DNA from: Candidatus Aenigmatarchaeota archaeon
GTDB lineage: Archaea; Aenigmatarchaeota; Aenigmatarchaeia; QMZP01
Length of the DNA stretch: 6,025 bases
Assembly: GCA_017609145.1 (NCBI GenBank)
Contig: JAFCEM010000044.1
Span: 5,113 to 11,137 of the forward strand
Direction of reading: 5' to 3'
This document shows positions 5,808 through 6,025 of the stretch, in pieces. Within the stretch, counting starts at the first letter, position 1; each line of letters starts with the position of its first letter. A program made the position numbers and the translations under genes. A model generated the notes under the pieces. That model was given only the letters and a program-made list of their open reading frames with translations. It ran no database searches and was not told where the DNA came from.

Positions 5808-5882
5808 TTGTTTCATTTGTATTAATTGTTTCAATAAATGTTTTTTAAATTTAACTAACAAAATTAATGCATGAAACAATTA
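5805..5882. repeat. Three-copy 11-12 bp repeat, two direct and one inverted
   Basis: TAATTGTTTCAT occurs at 5805-5816 and TAATTGTTTCA at 5823-5833. The exact 12-bp reverse complement, ATGAAACAATTA, is at 5871-5882. The first copy includes the TAA stop of the nucleotidyltransferase gene, and the inverted copy includes the start codon of the next gene. The set brackets the TATA box at 5841-5853, which suits an operator for the downstream gene. In RNA, copies one and three could pair around a 54-nt loop. Confidence 0.5.
5841..5853 (+). promoter_or_regulatory. TATA-like box for the secreted-protein gene; T-tract may also end the upstream transcript
   Basis: TTTTTTAAATTTA is centred about 25 bp before the ATG at 5871. 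This places the predicted transcription start on the start codon, a typical leaderless archaeal gene. The run of six T could also terminate the nucleotidyltransferase transcript, whose stop is at 5807. Confidence 0.5.
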
Positions 5883-6025
5883 TATTTTTGTATTCTTTTG
5901 ATGCCACTTATAGTCATGTTTATGGCGGGTTCTGCCAGGGCCATAGAACTGGAGTATTACGGCATACAAGATCTGATAAACAACGACATGACAACGGATA
6001 CTGTTTTGGGATTGCAGTTTGAAGA
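5871..6025 (+). CDS. Secreted or membrane protein with N-terminal signal peptide (cut by right edge)
   Basis: The frame is open from the ATG at 5871 to the edge, giving 51 residues. Residues 1-24 form a Sec-type signal peptide: Lys at position 2, a hydrophobic core (about 4-19), then G-S-A-R-A, with likely cleavage after Ala24. The mature part begins IELEYYGIQDLINND and looks like alternating strands, as in the extracytoplasmic beta-sandwich domains of many archaeal surface proteins. It is too short to place in a family. The start fits a leaderless promoter and no Shine-Dalgarno sequence is visible. An ATG four bases earlier, in another frame, gives only 51 residues without a signal peptide. 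The protein would be exported, with its fate (released or anchored) decided by the missing C-terminus. Confidence 0.7.
   Translation, partial: MKQLYFCILLMPLIVMFMAGSARAIELEYYGIQDLINNDMTTDTVLGLQFE

Noticed and set aside
5867..6022. Alternative 51-residue frame starting four bases before the secreted-protein gene
   Set aside because: Its product lacks a signal peptide and looks random (rich in His, Arg and Tyr). The frame from 5871 gives a clear signal peptide and stays open to the edge.

Overview
This window looks archaeal. AT-rich TATA-like boxes lie about 25-40 bp upstream of starts at 932, 4632 and 5871, and the last of these leaves essentially no leader. Ile is often ATA and Arg mostly AGG/AGA, and the proteins are rich in Lys and Glu. 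From memory of family resemblance, not a search, several proteins resemble conserved but uncharacterised families of DPANN archaea (Woesearchaeota/Pacearchaeota/Aenigmarchaeota type). I would not go below that level. I see no tRNA, rRNA, insertion sequence or CRISPR array.

Layout. (a) 1-865, minus strand: two tandem genes of unknown function, the downstream one cut by the left edge. They are paralogues sharing an Arg-Trp-Trp-Val motif and the same order of blocks. (b) 866-931: a divergent AT-rich promoter region. (c) 932-1105, plus strand: a 57-residue two-helix membrane protein that gene callers could easily miss. (d) 1171-4490, plus strand: a two-gene operon with a 2-bp gap. It encodes a 539-residue protein of unknown function and a 565-residue TIM-barrel protein. 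The latter keeps almost the whole metal-ligand set of endonuclease IV, but with about 200 extra residues between ligands two and three and a C-terminal extension. A hairpin plus T-tract terminator follows. (e) 4632-5807, plus strand: a single-chain nucleotidyltransferase-HEPN-HEPN protein with its own TATA box and a perfect palindrome just before the start codon. (f) 5871 to the right edge: the N-terminus of a secreted or membrane protein with a signal peptide. A three-copy 11-12 bp repeat lies across the stop codon of (e), the promoter and the start codon of (f).

How they may work together. Only the pair in (d) is firmly linked, by spacing. The barrel's ligands suggest a metal-dependent phosphoesterase or nuclease-like active site, and the co-encoded protein would be its natural partner, but the substrate is unknown. 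The nucleotidyltransferase-HEPN gene sits beyond a terminator with its own promoter and operator-like palindrome, so it is probably separately controlled. Its architecture recalls MntA/HepT toxin-antitoxin pairs fused into one chain, although the Tyr that is AMPylated in HepT is absent. The best candidates for undescribed biology are the endonuclease IV-like barrel with its partner, and the tandem RWWV paralogues.
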